Positions 49,343-58,981 are shown, counted from the first letter of the stretch. The stretch: DNA of 64,000 bases from Pseudonocardia parietis (GCF_017876315.1 NZ_JAGINU010000001.1:3038001-3102000); one strand, 5' to 3'. Notes: generated from the sequence alone by a model not told the origin. Numbers and translations: made by a program.

Positions 49343-50484
49343 CACGCACCCCCGAACAGCGGCAGCCCGAGGGTGGCGCGACCGACGAAGTCGTGCAGCG
49401 CCTCGGTGGTCGGTGCCATCACCCGCGCGGCCAGTGCGTCGCGGTAGCGGCGCTCGATGCCGAGCTCCTTGCGGAACGCGGCACCGCCGCAGAGCCGCAT
49501 CACCCCGTCGGCGACCTCGGCCGCCGCCTCGGCGGCGACGGCCTTGACCTGCAGTACCCGCAGTGTCGCGTCCTCGCGGCCGCTGCCCAGCGCGGCGAGC
49601 GTGTCGGTCAGGAACGCGCGGGTCAGGTCGGCCCGGATGCGCAGGCCCGCGAACGCGAGACGGCTGGTGGGCTGCTCGGCCAGGCTCTGGCCGAGGTGCT
49701 CGAGCCGGGCACTCGTCAGGTGGGTGGCGGCCTCGTCGAGGAGCGCCTCCATCAGGCCCAGCGAGACCGCGGCGTTGCCCACCAGGAACGTCGGCAGCAC
49801 GGTGCCCAGCGCGATGTCGAGCCCGGCGCCGTCGTCGCCGAGCCGCGCCGAGGGGTCGACGAGTGCACCGGTGGCGGTCATCGGGCGCGAGGCGTTGCCG
49901 CGCAGTCCGAACCCGTCGAACTCGCCGGCGACCTCGACGCCCGGTGTGCCCGCAGGCACCAGCCACATCGTCATCGGGCCGTCCGCGGTCACCGGACGGC
50001 TCGACCAGACGTAGCTGTCGGCCTCGCCGGCCGAGGTCACCCAGCTCTTCGCGGCGTCCAGGCGCACCCGGTCGTCCGCGGCGGTCGCGGTGCTGACCGG
50101 CGCCCAGAAGTGGCTGCGCGAGCCACGCTCGGAGAACGCCAGCGTGCTCAGATGCTCACCGGCGGCGACCGCCCGCCGGACGTCGTCCGGACCGTGGGCC
50201 TCGATCACCGACACGGCGGCGTAGTGCATCAGCACCACCATGGCGACCGAGGCGTCCGCACGGGCGATCCGCTCGACGGTCGCGGCGACATCGGCGAGCG
50301 AACCACCGGAACCGCCCACCTCGGGGGCACTGAGCAGGCCGAGAACACCGGCGCCGGCCAGCGCCTCGATGTCGGCGCGGGGGAACACGCCGGTGCGGTC
50401 GACCTCGGCGGCCGACGGCGCGATCGTCCGGTCGACGACGTCGACCAGTGTGGACGGTGATGGGGTGGTGACAGCAGTGGACAA
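49342..50484 (-). CDS. Acyl-CoA dehydrogenase-like flavoprotein
   Basis: A 380-residue ACAD-fold flavoenzyme. Landmarks are ADIEALAGAGVLGLLSAPEVGG, the FAD-binding stretch LAFSERGSRSHFWAPVSTA, SWVTSAGEADSYVWSS, and the C-terminal MRLCGGAAFRKELGIERRYRDALAARVMAPTTEALHDFVGR. The catalytic Glu position of true dehydrogenases is not evident, so it may belong to the monooxygenase-like branch (DszC/SfnB type). The start is TTG 50484 with GAGGAGCTGTGCG upstream. It is the first gene of the three-gene operon. Confidence 0.85.
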   Translation of the reverse strand: MSTAVTTPSPSTLVDVVDRTIAPSAAEVDRTGVFPRADIEALAGAGVLGLLSAPEVGGSGGSLADVAATVERIARADASVAMVVLMHYAAVSVIEAHGPDDVRRAVAAGEHLSTLAFSERGSRSHFWAPVSTATAADDRVRLDAAKSWVTSAGEADSYVWSSRPVTADGPMTMWLVPAGTPGVEVAGEFDGFGLRGNASRPMTATGALVDPSARLGDDGAGLDIALGTVLPTFLVGNAAVSLGLMEALLDEAATHLTSARLEHLGQSLAEQPTSRLAFAGLRIRADLTRAFLTDTLAALGSGREDATLRVLQVKAVAAEAAAEVADGVMRLCGGAAFRKELGIERRYRDALAARVMAPTTEALHDFVGRATLGLPLFGGA

Positions 50485-50745
50485 CGCACAGCTCCTCGAT
50501 GGACCGCGGGGCGGTCACGACGGAGCGGAGAGCTCAGCTCGATCCAGGTACGCCGTCGCGACCGTGGGGATACCGCCCGACCGGACGGCTGAAGGGGACG
50601 ACTCAAAGACGACGGAACACGGCCCCTCCTCCCCGCGCTGGGAGCGAGACCCGCGCGAGCGCAGCGGATCGACACTCATGATCGGACGTCCGCGGGAGAA
50701 AGAGCAACCCCGGAAACCCGGGCACCGGATCCGAGGTCGCTGCGG
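50485..50745. other. Promoter region of the acyl-CoA dehydrogenase-like operon
   Basis: 261 bp upstream of TTG 50484, up to the stop of the SDR gene on the same strand. It contains several open small frames but no leader peptide that I can defend. No clear riboswitch or terminator was recognised. Confidence 0.4.
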
Positions 50746-51522
50746 TCAGGCGGTCTGGCCGCCGTCGACGACCATGGCGTGGCCGACGGTGAAGGCCGCC
50801 TCGTCGGAGCACAGCCACAGCACGGCCGCGGCGATCTCCTCGGGGCGGCCCATGCGGCCGATGGGCTCCTGGGCGACCACCGAGGCGTAGCCCTCGTCGG
50901 TGCCGCCGGTGACGCGGCCCATCATCTCGGTGTCGATGATGCCGGGGCAGATGGCGTTGATGCGGACACCGTCCGCGGCGTGTTCGAGGGCAGCCGAGGT
51001 GGTCAGTCCGATGACCCCGTGCTTGGTGGCGGCGTAGGCGGCCTGGTCGCGGAAGGCCTTCACCCCGGCGCCGGAAGAGGTGTTGACGATCGCGCCTCCA
51101 CCCGTGCGCGCCATCAGCTCGATCTCGCGCTTCATGGTCAGGAACACGCCACGCAGGTTGATCGACACGAGGCGGTCGAACTCGTCGTCGGTGACCTGCG
51201 TGATCGGCTTGCGGGGCTGCTCGACGCCGGCGTTGTTGAACGCGAGGTCGAGGCGGCCGAACTGCGCGATCACCGCGTCGAGCGCGGCGTCGACATCCCC
51301 GGCACGGGACACGTCGCAGGCCAGGGCGATGGCCTGCCCGCCGTTCTGTTCGATGAGACGCACGGTCTCGTTCGCCCCGGCGGCGTTGATGTCGGCCAGC
51401 GCGACGTGTGCCCCTTCGCGGGCGAACGCGAGCGCGGTGGCACGTCCGATGCCGGTGGTCGCACCGGTCACGAACGCGACCTTGCCACTGAATCGGGCGG
51501 TCACGGGGGTGGTCGCCTGCAT
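50746..51522 (-). CDS. SDR family oxidoreductase (glucose 1-dehydrogenase-like)
   Basis: A 258-residue classical SDR: Rossmann motif [13 protein letters not shown] near residue 20, NNAG at about 95, the catalytic Ser in [17 protein letters not shown] as Yxxx[11 protein letters not shown], and a C-terminal VVDGGQTA. It is NAD(P)-dependent and acts on an alcohol or ketone. ATG 51522 follows AGGAGAGCCCC. It is divergent from the XRE-type regulator, which probably controls it. Confidence 0.92.
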   Translation of the reverse strand: MQATTPVTARFSGKVAFVTGATTGIGRATALAFAREGAHVALADINAAGANETVRLIEQNGGQAIALACDVSRAGDVDAALDAVIAQFGRLDLAFNNAGVEQPRKPITQVTDDEFDRLVSINLRGVFLTMKREIELMARTGGGAIVNTSSGAGVKAFRDQAAYAATKHGVIGLTTSAALEHAADGVRINAICPGIIDTEMMGRVTGGTDEGYASVVAQEPIGRMGRPEEIAAAVLWLCSDEAAFTVGHAMVVDGGQTA

Positions 51523-51671
51523 GGGGCTCTCCTCACGGGTTCGGCGGGTGTCCGGGTTCCGAGTCAACGCCATGACCGCCCGAACCGGGAGGCGACATCG
51601 GGAGGGGTGCCGGCGGCACCCCTCTCGGCGGGCCCTCCCGGCCGCGGCCGGCACGTCGTACCGTCGAGTCC

Positions 51672-52553
51672 ATGGACGCCCGTACCGAGCTCGGTGAGTT
51701 CCTGACCACTCGTCGTGCCCGGATCACCCCGGAGCAGGTCGGGTTGCCGGTCTACGACGCCGGCAAACGCCGCGTTCCGGGTCTGCGGCGCCAGGAGGTC
51801 GCCACCCTGGCCGGGCTCTCGGTCGACTACTACACCCAGCTCGAGCGTGGCAAGGCCGCCGGCGTCTCCGAGTCCGTCCTGGCCGCCGTCGCGCGGGTAC
51901 TACGACTCGACGAGGCCGAGCGCAGCCACGTGGCGGACCTGCACCGCGGGATCGCCACGAACCCCGCCCGGCCGCGGCGCCGTCGCCCCGCCACGGTCCG
52001 GCCGATGCTGCAGCGCCTGCTCGACGCCTTCACCGCACCGGCGTTCGTGCGCAACGGCCGCCAGGACCTCGTGGCCGCCAACGCACTCGGCTACGCCTTC
52101 TACGCCCCGCTCTACCCTGACCCCGCACAGCCGGACACGAGCCGGCCGGTCAACTTCGTGCGGTTCTGCTTCCTCGACCCCGCCGCCCCCGAGTTCTATC
52201 CCGACTGGGACGCGATGGCCGACAACGCGGTCAACCTCCTGCGCACCGACGCCGGACGAGACCCCTACGACCGCGGTATCACCGACCTCGTCGGTGAGCT
52301 GTCCGTGCGCAGCGAGGAATTCCGGGTCCGCTGGGCCGAGCACAACGTGCGCCTGCACCACACCGGCACCAAACGCTTCCACCACCCCGTGGTCGGCGAG
52401 CTCGAGGTCGGCTACGAGACGATGCCGTTGCCCGCCGACCCGGGGTTGGTCCTCACCATGTACGGCCCCGAACCGGGCAGTCGCTCCGCCGACGCGCTCG
52501 CGCTCCTCGCCTCCTGGAGCGCGGACCGCGCCGGCAGCGGTGCGACCGCCTGA
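51672..52553 (+). CDS. XRE/MmyB-like transcriptional regulator
   Basis: A 293-residue regulator. The N-terminal helix-turn-helix is [20 protein letters not shown]...[39 protein letters not shown] (quoted in two parts). The remaining 190 residues match the MmyB ligand-binding domain: [26 protein letters not shown] and [36 protein letters not shown]. Such regulators control neighbouring oxidoreductases and respond to fatty-acid-like ligands. ATG 51672 is divergent from the SDR gene; a cupin gene follows. Confidence 0.92.
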   Translation: MDARTELGEFLTTRRARITPEQVGLPVYDAGKRRVPGLRRQEVATLAGLSVDYYTQLERGKAAGVSESVLAAVARVLRLDEAERSHVADLHRGIATNPARPRRRRPATVRPMLQRLLDAFTAPAFVRNGRQDLVAANALGYAFYAPLYPDPAQPDTSRPVNFVRFCFLDPAAPEFYPDWDAMADNAVNLLRTDAGRDPYDRGITDLVGELSVRSEEFRVRWAEHNVRLHHTGTKRFHHPVVGELEVGYETMPLPADPGLVLTMYGPEPGSRSADALALLASWSADRAGSGATA

Positions 52554-52581
52554 CCTGGCCCCGACCCGAGAGCGAGCCCGG

Positions 52582-52995
52582 ATGCAGATCACCCGAAGCA
52601 GCATCGACACCCAGAAGGGCCCCGGCGACTGGTTCACCGGCGACGTCTACATCGATCCCGTCGCGGCGCCGGCCGGCACGTCGACGGTCGCCGCCGCGCT
52701 CGTCCACTTCGCCCCCGGTGCGCGTACCGCCTGGCACACCCACCCGCACGGTCAGACGATCTTCGTGACCGAGGGCGTGGGGCTGTGCCAGCGCGAGGGC
52801 GGCCCGGTCGAGGTCATCCGCCCCGGCGACCGGGTGTTCTTCGAGCCGGAGGAGAACCACTGGCACGGCGCCGTCCCGGGCCGGCTCATGGTCCACATCG
52901 CGATGCAGCAGGCCGACGAGTCCGGCAGCCCCGTCACGTGGGGCCGCCACGTCAGCGACGAGGAGTACGACGCAGCGCCGGTGGACTCCGGCTGA
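52582..52995 (+). CDS. Cupin domain protein
   Basis: A 137-residue single-domain cupin. The first cupin motif is in ARTAWHTHPHGQTIFVTEGVG (His-x-His with a later Glu) and the second in DRVFFEPEENHWHGAVPG (His). This fits a metal-binding quercetinase/tautomerase-like fold of the carboxymuconolactone-associated type. ATG 52582 is 29 bp downstream of the regulator, so it is probably co-transcribed. The substrate is unknown. Confidence 0.9.
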   Translation: MQITRSSIDTQKGPGDWFTGDVYIDPVAAPAGTSTVAAALVHFAPGARTAWHTHPHGQTIFVTEGVGLCQREGGPVEVIRPGDRVFFEPEENHWHGAVPGRLMVHIAMQQADESGSPVTWGRHVSDEEYDAAPVDSG

Positions 52996-53084
52996 TGAGC
53001 ACCGGACGGCCTGCCAGTCGTTGACCACCACCACGCCGCGGTCCGGAGCTGCGAGCCGGTTCTGGCGCCACCGAACGGCGATAC

Positions 53085-53378
53085 TTGAGCGTGGAGATCC
53101 GGCAGTCCGAGTTGTGCAACGACAACGCGGCGATCATGCGTCGGGTCGCCGAGGGCGAGTCCTTCGTGGTGACCGTCAACGGTCGTCCGGTAGCTGATGT
53201 GGTGCCGCACCAGCGGGGTACGGGGAGGCGTCGGTTCGTGCCGGTCGCCGAACTGGCCGAGGTGTTCGCCGCCGAGCCGGTGCCGGATCCGGCGGCGTGG
53301 CGGGCCGACCTGGCTGCGGCTGACGACGCATTCGGTCCGGACGACCTCGCCGACCCGTTCGATCGGGAGAGGCGTTGA
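53085..53378 (+). CDS. Phd/YefM-type antitoxin
   Basis: A 97-residue antitoxin. MSVEIRQSELCNDNAAIMRRVAEGESFVVTVNGRPVADVVP is the Phd/YefM DNA-binding fold (quoted as one motif of two halves: EIRQSELCNDNAAIMRRV and FVVTVNGRPVADVVP). The acidic C-terminal half (ADDAFGPDDLADPFDRERR) should block the toxin. The start is TTG 53085 or GTG 53091. It overlaps the toxin gene by four bases. Confidence 0.88.
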   Translation: MSVEIRQSELCNDNAAIMRRVAEGESFVVTVNGRPVADVVPHQRGTGRRRFVPVAELAEVFAAEPVPDPAAWRADLAAADDAFGPDDLADPFDRERR

Positions 53379-53794
53379 CGACGGGCGAGCCGCGTCGGGT
53401 CCTGCTGGACACTTCGGTAGTGATCGACTTTCCGGTCGCGCAGGTTTCCGAGGTTGCTGACGAGGTTGCGGTGTCGGCGGTGACGATCGCGGAGTTGCAG
53501 TACGGCGTGACCGCCGCAGCCGACCCGCTTGCGCAGATGTATCGGCGTCGGCGTGTGCAGGCAACACTGGGCCGGTTCGAGGTGCTGCCGTTCGATGTGG
53601 CCACCGCCGAGTTCTACGGCGCGCTGGCCACCCTCGCGCGCCGGCACGGCCGCAATCCACGGCCGCGTCGGATGGATCTGCAGATCGCCGCAACCGCGGC
53701 GCGCCACGGCCCGGCGCTGCTGACCCGCAACGGCAGCGATTTCCACGGCCTGGAGTCCGCGCTGACCGTGGTCGACCTGCCGGACTGTCCATGA
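53375..53794 (+). CDS. vapC: PIN-domain toxin, VapC family
   Basis: A 139-residue PIN-domain ribonuclease. The acidic active site is complete: LLDTSVVIDF (Asp), VSAVTIAELQYGV (Glu), a middle Asp in RRMDLQIAATAARHG, and LTRNGSDFHGL near the end. TTG 53375 overlaps the antitoxin TGA (TTGA), giving translational coupling. VapC toxins cleave tRNA or rRNA when free from the antitoxin. The target here is unknown. Confidence 0.93.
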   Translation: MTTGEPRRVLLDTSVVIDFPVAQVSEVADEVAVSAVTIAELQYGVTAAADPLAQMYRRRRVQATLGRFEVLPFDVATAEFYGALATLARRHGRNPRPRRMDLQIAATAARHGPALLTRNGSDFHGLESALTVVDLPDCP

Positions 53795-53956
53795 CGGGAA
53801 CACCACGGGGTCGCCATGGGGATCGTGTCCTGATTACTCCCGGCAGCGCCGAGGACTCGATCGTCATTCGTTCGATGGGTGACGGTGTCATCCGTTCGGT
53901 TGTGCTGGAACGGTTCGAGCGTAGGGCGTGACCGCCGCTGGGTACCGTCACGCGAA

Positions 53957-55249
53957 ATGCGTACATCGACTCCCCTGCGCAGCCGTTCCGACCGACTGCA
54001 CGCCGTCGCCAAGGCCGTGAGCTCAGTGCTCCTCGCCTCGGCCGTCATCGCTGCCGCCGGCGGGTACGGACAGAACAGCACTGCGGTTGTTCGCACAGCG
54101 GCCGCCACACCGGCGGCGAGTGGTGCCGCCGATCCGACGGTGACGATCGACGGTACCGAATACCCGAACCCGCTCCGTACGAACAATGGCAATACCGTGA
54201 ACAGTGCGGCGTCCTGGGAAGGTGAGCGGCGCGCGGAACTGCTGGCCGACTTCCGGGAGCACGTCTACGGCCAGAGCCTGCCGAACCCGATCGAGCAGAC
54301 CTTCGACGTCGCGGCGACCGACTCCGGCGACGTCACACGCAAGATCGTCACGATCGGCATCACCGGTCCGCAGGGGTCCGGGAGCTTCGATCTGAAGCTC
54401 TTCGTCCCGAATACCGGCACGACGCCGCGCGGGACGTTCCTGATGATCGACCATCGCGGTTCGGTGTCCGATGATCCCGGCCAGTCCTCCGGCTACGCGC
54501 CGGTGGCGGAGGTGACCGAGGCCGGCTATGCGTTCGCCCAGATCGATGCCGGCGACATCGCGCCCGACGACAGCGACAGCTACCGCAGCAAGATGATCGA
54601 CCTGTTCCACCCTCCCGGCCAGGAGCTGCCCGACGACGCAGGCCGGGCCATCAGCGCCTGGGCGTGGGGAGCGAGCCGGGCGATGGACTACCTGGAGACC
54701 GATCCCGACATCGATCCCGCGAAGGTGGCGGTGATCGGCCATTCACGGGGCGGCAAGGCGTCCCTGTGGGCCGGGGCGCAGGACACCCGCTTCGCGGCGA
54801 CGGTCACCAACAACTCGGGATCGACCGGTGCCAAGCCGGCTCGACGTGGCGATGGCGCGGGTGGTGCGGAAACCGTCGAGCGCGTCAACAACTCGTTCCC
54901 GCACTGGTTCCCGCAGACGTACAAGGCCTACAACGGCCGGGAGAACTCACTGCCGGTCGACCAGCACCAACTGCTCGCGCTGGTGGCGCCACGCCGTATC
55001 GTCGTCGGAAGTGCCACGAACGACGCGAATGCCGATCCGGAAGGCGAATTCCTCTCCTACGTCGCAGCGGCACCGGTGTACGAACTGTACGGGTTGGGCG
55101 ATACCGGACTGCCCTCGACGAACTGGAAACCGGCCACCGACACGGGTTTCCGTGGTCCGGCGATGAGCTATCACCTGCGGTCCGGTGAGCACGGTTTGTC
55201 CGCAGAGGACTGGGACATCTACCTGAACGGCAATCTGTTCTCCCGGTAG
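53957..55249 (+). CDS. Secreted alpha/beta-hydrolase, CE15 glucuronoyl-esterase-like
   Basis: A 430-residue secreted hydrolase. The signal peptide runs to about residue 35 (RLHAVAKAVSSVLLASAVIAAAGGYG). The catalytic Ser is in VIGHSRGGKASLWAGA, the hallmark of glucuronoyl esterases (GHSRGGK), with ETVERVNNSFPHWFP after it, and the C-terminal LRSGEHGLSAEDW supplies the His. CE15 enzymes cleave lignin-glucuronoxylan ester links. ATG 53957 was chosen because it starts the signal peptide. It stands alone between the VapC toxin and the OYE-type gene. Confidence 0.87.
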   Translation: MRTSTPLRSRSDRLHAVAKAVSSVLLASAVIAAAGGYGQNSTAVVRTAAATPAASGAADPTVTIDGTEYPNPLRTNNGNTVNSAASWEGERRAELLADFREHVYGQSLPNPIEQTFDVAATDSGDVTRKIVTIGITGPQGSGSFDLKLFVPNTGTTPRGTFLMIDHRGSVSDDPGQSSGYAPVAEVTEAGYAFAQIDAGDIAPDDSDSYRSKMIDLFHPPGQELPDDAGRAISAWAWGASRAMDYLETDPDIDPAKVAVIGHSRGGKASLWAGAQDTRFAATVTNNSGSTGAKPARRGDGAGGAETVERVNNSFPHWFPQTYKAYNGRENSLPVDQHQLLALVAPRRIVVGSATNDANADPEGEFLSYVAAAPVYELYGLGDTGLPSTNWKPATDTGFRGPAMSYHLRSGEHGLSAEDWDIYLNGNLFSR

Positions 55250-55310
55250 CGGCACGGAGCGTGCGCCGAGCGCCGTCCTTGCCGCCTCGATCGCCGCGAT
55301 GTTAGCCTCA

Positions 55311-55324
55311 ACCAAACGATCGGT
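55311..55324. promoter_or_regulatory. Operator-like motif ACCAAACGATCGGT, site 1
   Basis: A 14-bp imperfect palindrome (ACCnAnCGnTnGGT) 28 bp before the OYE-type start. Related sites occur at 58982 and 59066, in front of the acyl-CoA ligase and PPOX genes. Confidence 0.65.
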
Positions 55325-55352
55325 AGGCATAGATCGAGGGCGGAGGACGACC

Positions 55353-57305
55353 GTGCCGACACTCTTCGAGCCGATCACGGTGGGCACGATGCACCTCGAT
55401 CACCGGATCGTCTTCCCGCCGCATTCGGGCGGTCGCGGATCGTTGACCGGCACACCCGAGCAGTTCGAGCGGTACGCCGCGTACTGGGTCGAGCGGATCC
55501 GGGGCGGCGTGCAGTGGGTCGGCGGTGCGCCGAACTTCATCCGCAACCCGCTCATTCCCGGCTTCGAGCCGACCGGGGTCGGCGCGAGCGGTCCGGGCAC
55601 GTTCCGGCACCCGCTCTACGTCGAGCGGCTGGCCGAACTGTCCGCGCGCATCCACGCCGCAGGCGGCTACTCGACCGTGCAGATGGTGCTGCAGGGCGGA
55701 GCGTCGCCGCTGGCGCCGTCGGCGACGCTCAGCGGGTACCACGACCACGACGTCCCGCACGTGCTCGACGCCGACGAGATCGCCTGGCTCGTCCGGGAGT
55801 ACGGCGAGTCCGCCCGGCTCGCGGCCGACGGCGACGCCGACGTGATCGAGTTGCACGCCAACCACGACGACGTCCTGCAGTGGTTCCTGTCGCCGCTGAC
55901 CAACCACCGCACCGACGCCTACGGGGGCGGCTTCGAGAACCGGCGCCGGCTGCTGCGCGAGGTCGTGGAGTCGATCCGCGCACACGCGGGGCGCCCGATC
56001 ACGGTCGGGCTGCGCCTGTGCCTCGACGAGATGATCGACGGCGGCTACGGCCCGCAGGAGTGCCGGCGGCTGCTCGAGGCGTTCACCGCCGAGGGCACGG
56101 TGGACTACTTCAGCCTCGACGTGGGGAACAACTGGGGCGCGCCCAGCTACGTTCCGCCCGACGTCTACGGCGAGGCGCCGTGGGCGCAGCTGTGCGGCGA
56201 GGTCGGGCAGGCGACCGACCTGCCGGTCCTGTACGTCGGCCGGGTCACCGACGCCGACGTCGCGCGACGGATCCTCGCTGCGGGGCAGGCCGACCTGGTG
56301 GGCCTGGTGCGGGCCCAGATCGCCGAACCGGACTTCGTCGAGCTCACCCGCTCCGGCAGGCCGGCCGAGGACGTGCGGCCGTGCATCGGCATCCAGGACT
56401 GCCTCGGACGGCGGGTGGTCGAGTCGTTGCCGTTCGCCTGCGCCGTCAACCCGCAGGTCGGCCGGGAGTCCGAGGGTGCCTTCCCAGTCACCGGGTCACC
56501 GCGGCGACTGCTGGTGATCGGCGGCGGGCCGGGCGGCACGGAGACGGCGGCGCTCGCCGCCGAACGAGGACACCAGGTGACGCTGTGGGAGCAGGCGGAC
56601 CATCTCGGCGGGCAGCTGGCCGTCGCCGCGAAGGCCCGGATGAACCACCGGTACGCGGAGTGGATCGACTGGCAGCGGCGGCGGCTCGACGACCTCGGCG
56701 TGCAGGTGGACCTCGGCCGGACCGCGACGGCCGAGGACGTCGTCGCAGCCGGTGCGGACGTGGTGGTGGTCGCCACGGGCGCGAGGCCGCGGCTGCCCCG
56801 GGCCGGCGGGCTGGACGCGCCGCACGTGGTGACCGGCGAGGCCGCGCTCACCGGGACGGCTCCCGTCGGTCGCCGCGTCCTGGTCGTGTCCGAGGACGAC
56901 CGGCCGGCACCGATCGCGATCGCGGACCATCTCACCGGCGCAGGCCACGAGGTGACCATGATCTACCGGACGACCGCGCCGACCCGGCTGGTGCACAAGT
57001 ACGCGATCGGCGCCGTGCTGGCCCGGCTCGACACCGAGGGCGCGACGCTCGTGCCCACCACGCGCCTCACCCGGGTCGAGGGCTCGACCGCGCACCTGGC
57101 CAACACCTACAGCGGCCGGGAGTGGATGCTCGAGGGCATCGACACGGTCGTGCTCGCCTGCGGCTCGGTCAGCGACGACGCCCTCTACCTCGCGCTCAAG
57201 GACGCCCACCCGAATGTGCACCGGCTCGGCGACGCCTACGCCCCACGGCGGATGACCTTCGCAACCCGTCAGGCGTGGTCGCTGGTGGCCACGCTGGACC
57301 GATAG
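55353..57305 (+). CDS. NADH:flavin oxidoreductase/NADH oxidase (OYE family, FadH-type)
   Basis: A 650-residue enzyme with an N-terminal OYE-type FMN barrel (TVGTMHLDHRIVFPPHSGG, DVIELHANHDDVLQWFLSPLTNHRTDAYGG, VGLVRAQIAEPDFV) and a C-terminal FAD/NAD(P) domain (LLVIGGGPGGTETAALAAERGHQ and VVVATGARPRLP). Related enzymes carry a 4Fe-4S cluster in CxxCxxxC plus a later Cys. Here the segment is CIGIQDC...CAVNP, so the second Cys is replaced by Ile. GTG 55353 follows CGGAGGACGACC. Likely role: reduction of enoyl-CoA or steroid-like enones with NADH. It shares an operator motif with the ligase and PPOX genes. Confidence 0.9.
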   Translation: MPTLFEPITVGTMHLDHRIVFPPHSGGRGSLTGTPEQFERYAAYWVERIRGGVQWVGGAPNFIRNPLIPGFEPTGVGASGPGTFRHPLYVERLAELSARIHAAGGYSTVQMVLQGGASPLAPSATLSGYHDHDVPHVLDADEIAWLVREYGESARLAADGDADVIELHANHDDVLQWFLSPLTNHRTDAYGGGFENRRRLLREVVESIRAHAGRPITVGLRLCLDEMIDGGYGPQECRRLLEAFTAEGTVDYFSLDVGNNWGAPSYVPPDVYGEAPWAQLCGEVGQATDLPVLYVGRVTDADVARRILAAGQADLVGLVRAQIAEPDFVELTRSGRPAEDVRPCIGIQDCLGRRVVESLPFACAVNPQVGRESEGAFPVTGSPRRLLVIGGGPGGTETAALAAERGHQVTLWEQADHLGGQLAVAAKARMNHRYAEWIDWQRRRLDDLGVQVDLGRTATAEDVVAAGADVVVVATGARPRLPRAGGLDAPHVVTGEAALTGTAPVGRRVLVVSEDDRPAPIAIADHLTGAGHEVTMIYRTTAPTRLVHKYAIGAVLARLDTEGATLVPTTRLTRVEGSTAHLANTYSGREWMLEGIDTVVLACGSVSDDALYLALKDAHPNVHRLGDAYAPRRMTFATRQAWSLVATLDR

Positions 57306-57307
57306 CG

Positions 57308-58957
57308 CTACGGCACCGCGGTCGGCGCGGGCCTCGACGTCAGCCGCGGCGCCTGCGTGATCCCGGCGTCCGTGAGCTCCGTGGCGATGCGCTCCCGCAG
57401 CCGGAACTTCTGCACCTTCGTCCCCGACATCGGCCACTCCGTCACGAAGCGCACGTAGCGGGGGACCTTGTACGTCGCGATCGTGCCCAGGCAGAAGTCG
57501 ATCAGCTCCTGCTCGGTGGCGTCGGCACCGGGCCGCAGCTGGACGAACGCCGCAGGGACCTCCCCGAGCCGAGCGTCGGGCGCGGCGACCACCTGCACCA
57601 CCCCGCAGGCGGGATGCTCGCCGAGGATCCCCTCGACCTCCGCGGCGGCGACGTTCTCACCGCCGACCTTGAGCATGTCCTTGAGCCGGGACAGGAACGA
57701 GATCCGGCCGTGGTCGTCGGCGACCGCCATGTCTCCCGAGGTGAACCACCCGTCGTCGTCGATCCGCTCGGCGGTCAGGTCCGGGTCGCGATGGTAGTGC
57801 GCCACCCGGGAGGCGCCGCGGAACTGCACCTCACCCGGGGTGCCCGCCGGGGCGGGCCGGCCGGTCACCGGATCGCAGACTCGGATCTCCATGTGTCGCA
57901 ACGGCTTTCCGCTCGTCGTCGCGCGGGCTTCCGGTGGGTCGTCGGGGGAGCCGATGCAGCAGAACCCGCACGACTCGGTCATGCCGTAGGACGACATCTG
58001 GACCGCCGGGGCGATCCGGTCCTGCATGGAGCGCAGCCGCTCCGGTGCGCCGACGTTGAGCACGATGCGCAGGGCGGACAGGTCGGTCGCCGGGAAGTCC
58101 GGGTGGTCGAGCACCGGGAGCCAGATCGTCTCGAAGGCGGGGAAGGCGATGGTGCAGCGCTCTTCGGCGAGCTGGCGCAGCGCGGTGGCCGGATCGAACT
58201 CCCCGACGTGGACCATGCCGCACCCGCCCGCGAGCGCCGCGAGGGCGACGTCGTACCCGCCGCAGTGGAACATCGGCAGCGGTGTCCAGAACCGGTCCGC
58301 CGGATCGAGCCCGAGGCGCTCGGCGACGGCCTCGCCCTCCGCGACGAGCGCTGCGTTGTCGAGCACGCAGCCGCGTGGGCGGGAGGTCGTGCCGGAGGTG
58401 TAGAGGATCAGCGCCGGGTCCTCGGCGCCTACCGCGGCCCGGGCCGCGGCGACGGCGACGGGGTCGTGCGCGGCGGACTCGAAGCCGGTGCGCGAGATCC
58501 AGCCCTGCGGCGCCGGTTCGTCCCGGTCGACCGCGACGACCGTGCGCAGCATCGGCGCCGCGGGCAGGGTCAGCCGGCCGGGGGTGGCATCGGCGAGGCC
58601 GGGCAGTGCCCGGGCGAGCAGCGGCTCGAGCTCGGTGGCGGCGAAGAGCAGCCGCATGTCGGCGTTCTCGATGATGTAGGCGAGCTCGCCGGGTTTGAGG
58701 CGCGGGTTCACCGGGACGGCGACCGCGCCGAGCTGTGCGACGGCCAGCCACGTCGTGACGCTGTCGATCCGGTTGGGCAGGAGCATGCCCACGTGGTCGC
58801 CCGGCCGGATGCCCGCCGCCCACAGCGGGCCGACGAGCCGCCGGGTGGCGGCGGCGAGATCGGGGTACGTGAGGCGGCCGTCGGGAAAGACGATCTCCTG
58901 GTCGGACGCGTCATCGGCGCGCCGGTCGAGCAGATCCGGGACGGTGGTGGCGGGCAT
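57308..58957 (-). CDS. AMP-dependent acyl-CoA synthetase/ligase
   Basis: A 549-residue ANL-family ligase. Motif A5-like ALILYTSGTTSRPRGC (phosphate-binding loop) is near residue 180, SSYGMTESCGFCC is the second motif, DDDGWFTSGDMAVADDHGRISFLSRLKDMLKVGGENV covers the hinge and the AMP-binding Asp/Arg, and VPRYVRFVTEWPMSGTKVQKFRLRE holds the catalytic Lys (TKVQKF). It activates a carboxylic acid to the acyl-CoA. ATG 58957 is preferred over the longer frame, which lacks an RBS. Its promoter carries motif site 58982-58995. Confidence 0.93.
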   Translation of the reverse strand: MPATTVPDLLDRRADDASDQEIVFPDGRLTYPDLAAATRRLVGPLWAAGIRPGDHVGMLLPNRIDSVTTWLAVAQLGAVAVPVNPRLKPGELAYIIENADMRLLFAATELEPLLARALPGLADATPGRLTLPAAPMLRTVVAVDRDEPAPQGWISRTGFESAAHDPVAVAAARAAVGAEDPALILYTSGTTSRPRGCVLDNAALVAEGEAVAERLGLDPADRFWTPLPMFHCGGYDVALAALAGGCGMVHVGEFDPATALRQLAEERCTIAFPAFETIWLPVLDHPDFPATDLSALRIVLNVGAPERLRSMQDRIAPAVQMSSYGMTESCGFCCIGSPDDPPEARATTSGKPLRHMEIRVCDPVTGRPAPAGTPGEVQFRGASRVAHYHRDPDLTAERIDDDGWFTSGDMAVADDHGRISFLSRLKDMLKVGGENVAAAEVEGILGEHPACGVVQVVAAPDARLGEVPAAFVQLRPGADATEQELIDFCLGTIATYKVPRYVRFVTEWPMSGTKVQKFRLRERIATELTDAGITQAPRLTSRPAPTAVP

Positions 58958-58981
58958 CGTCGCTGGCCTCCCGTTATGTCT

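Noticed and set aside
50156..50518. A small frame with CVVHCC overlapping the acyl-CoA dehydrogenase start, possibly a Cys-sensing leader.
   Set aside because: The frame continues far into the gene without a stop and lacks the usual leader motif, so a leader peptide cannot be supported.
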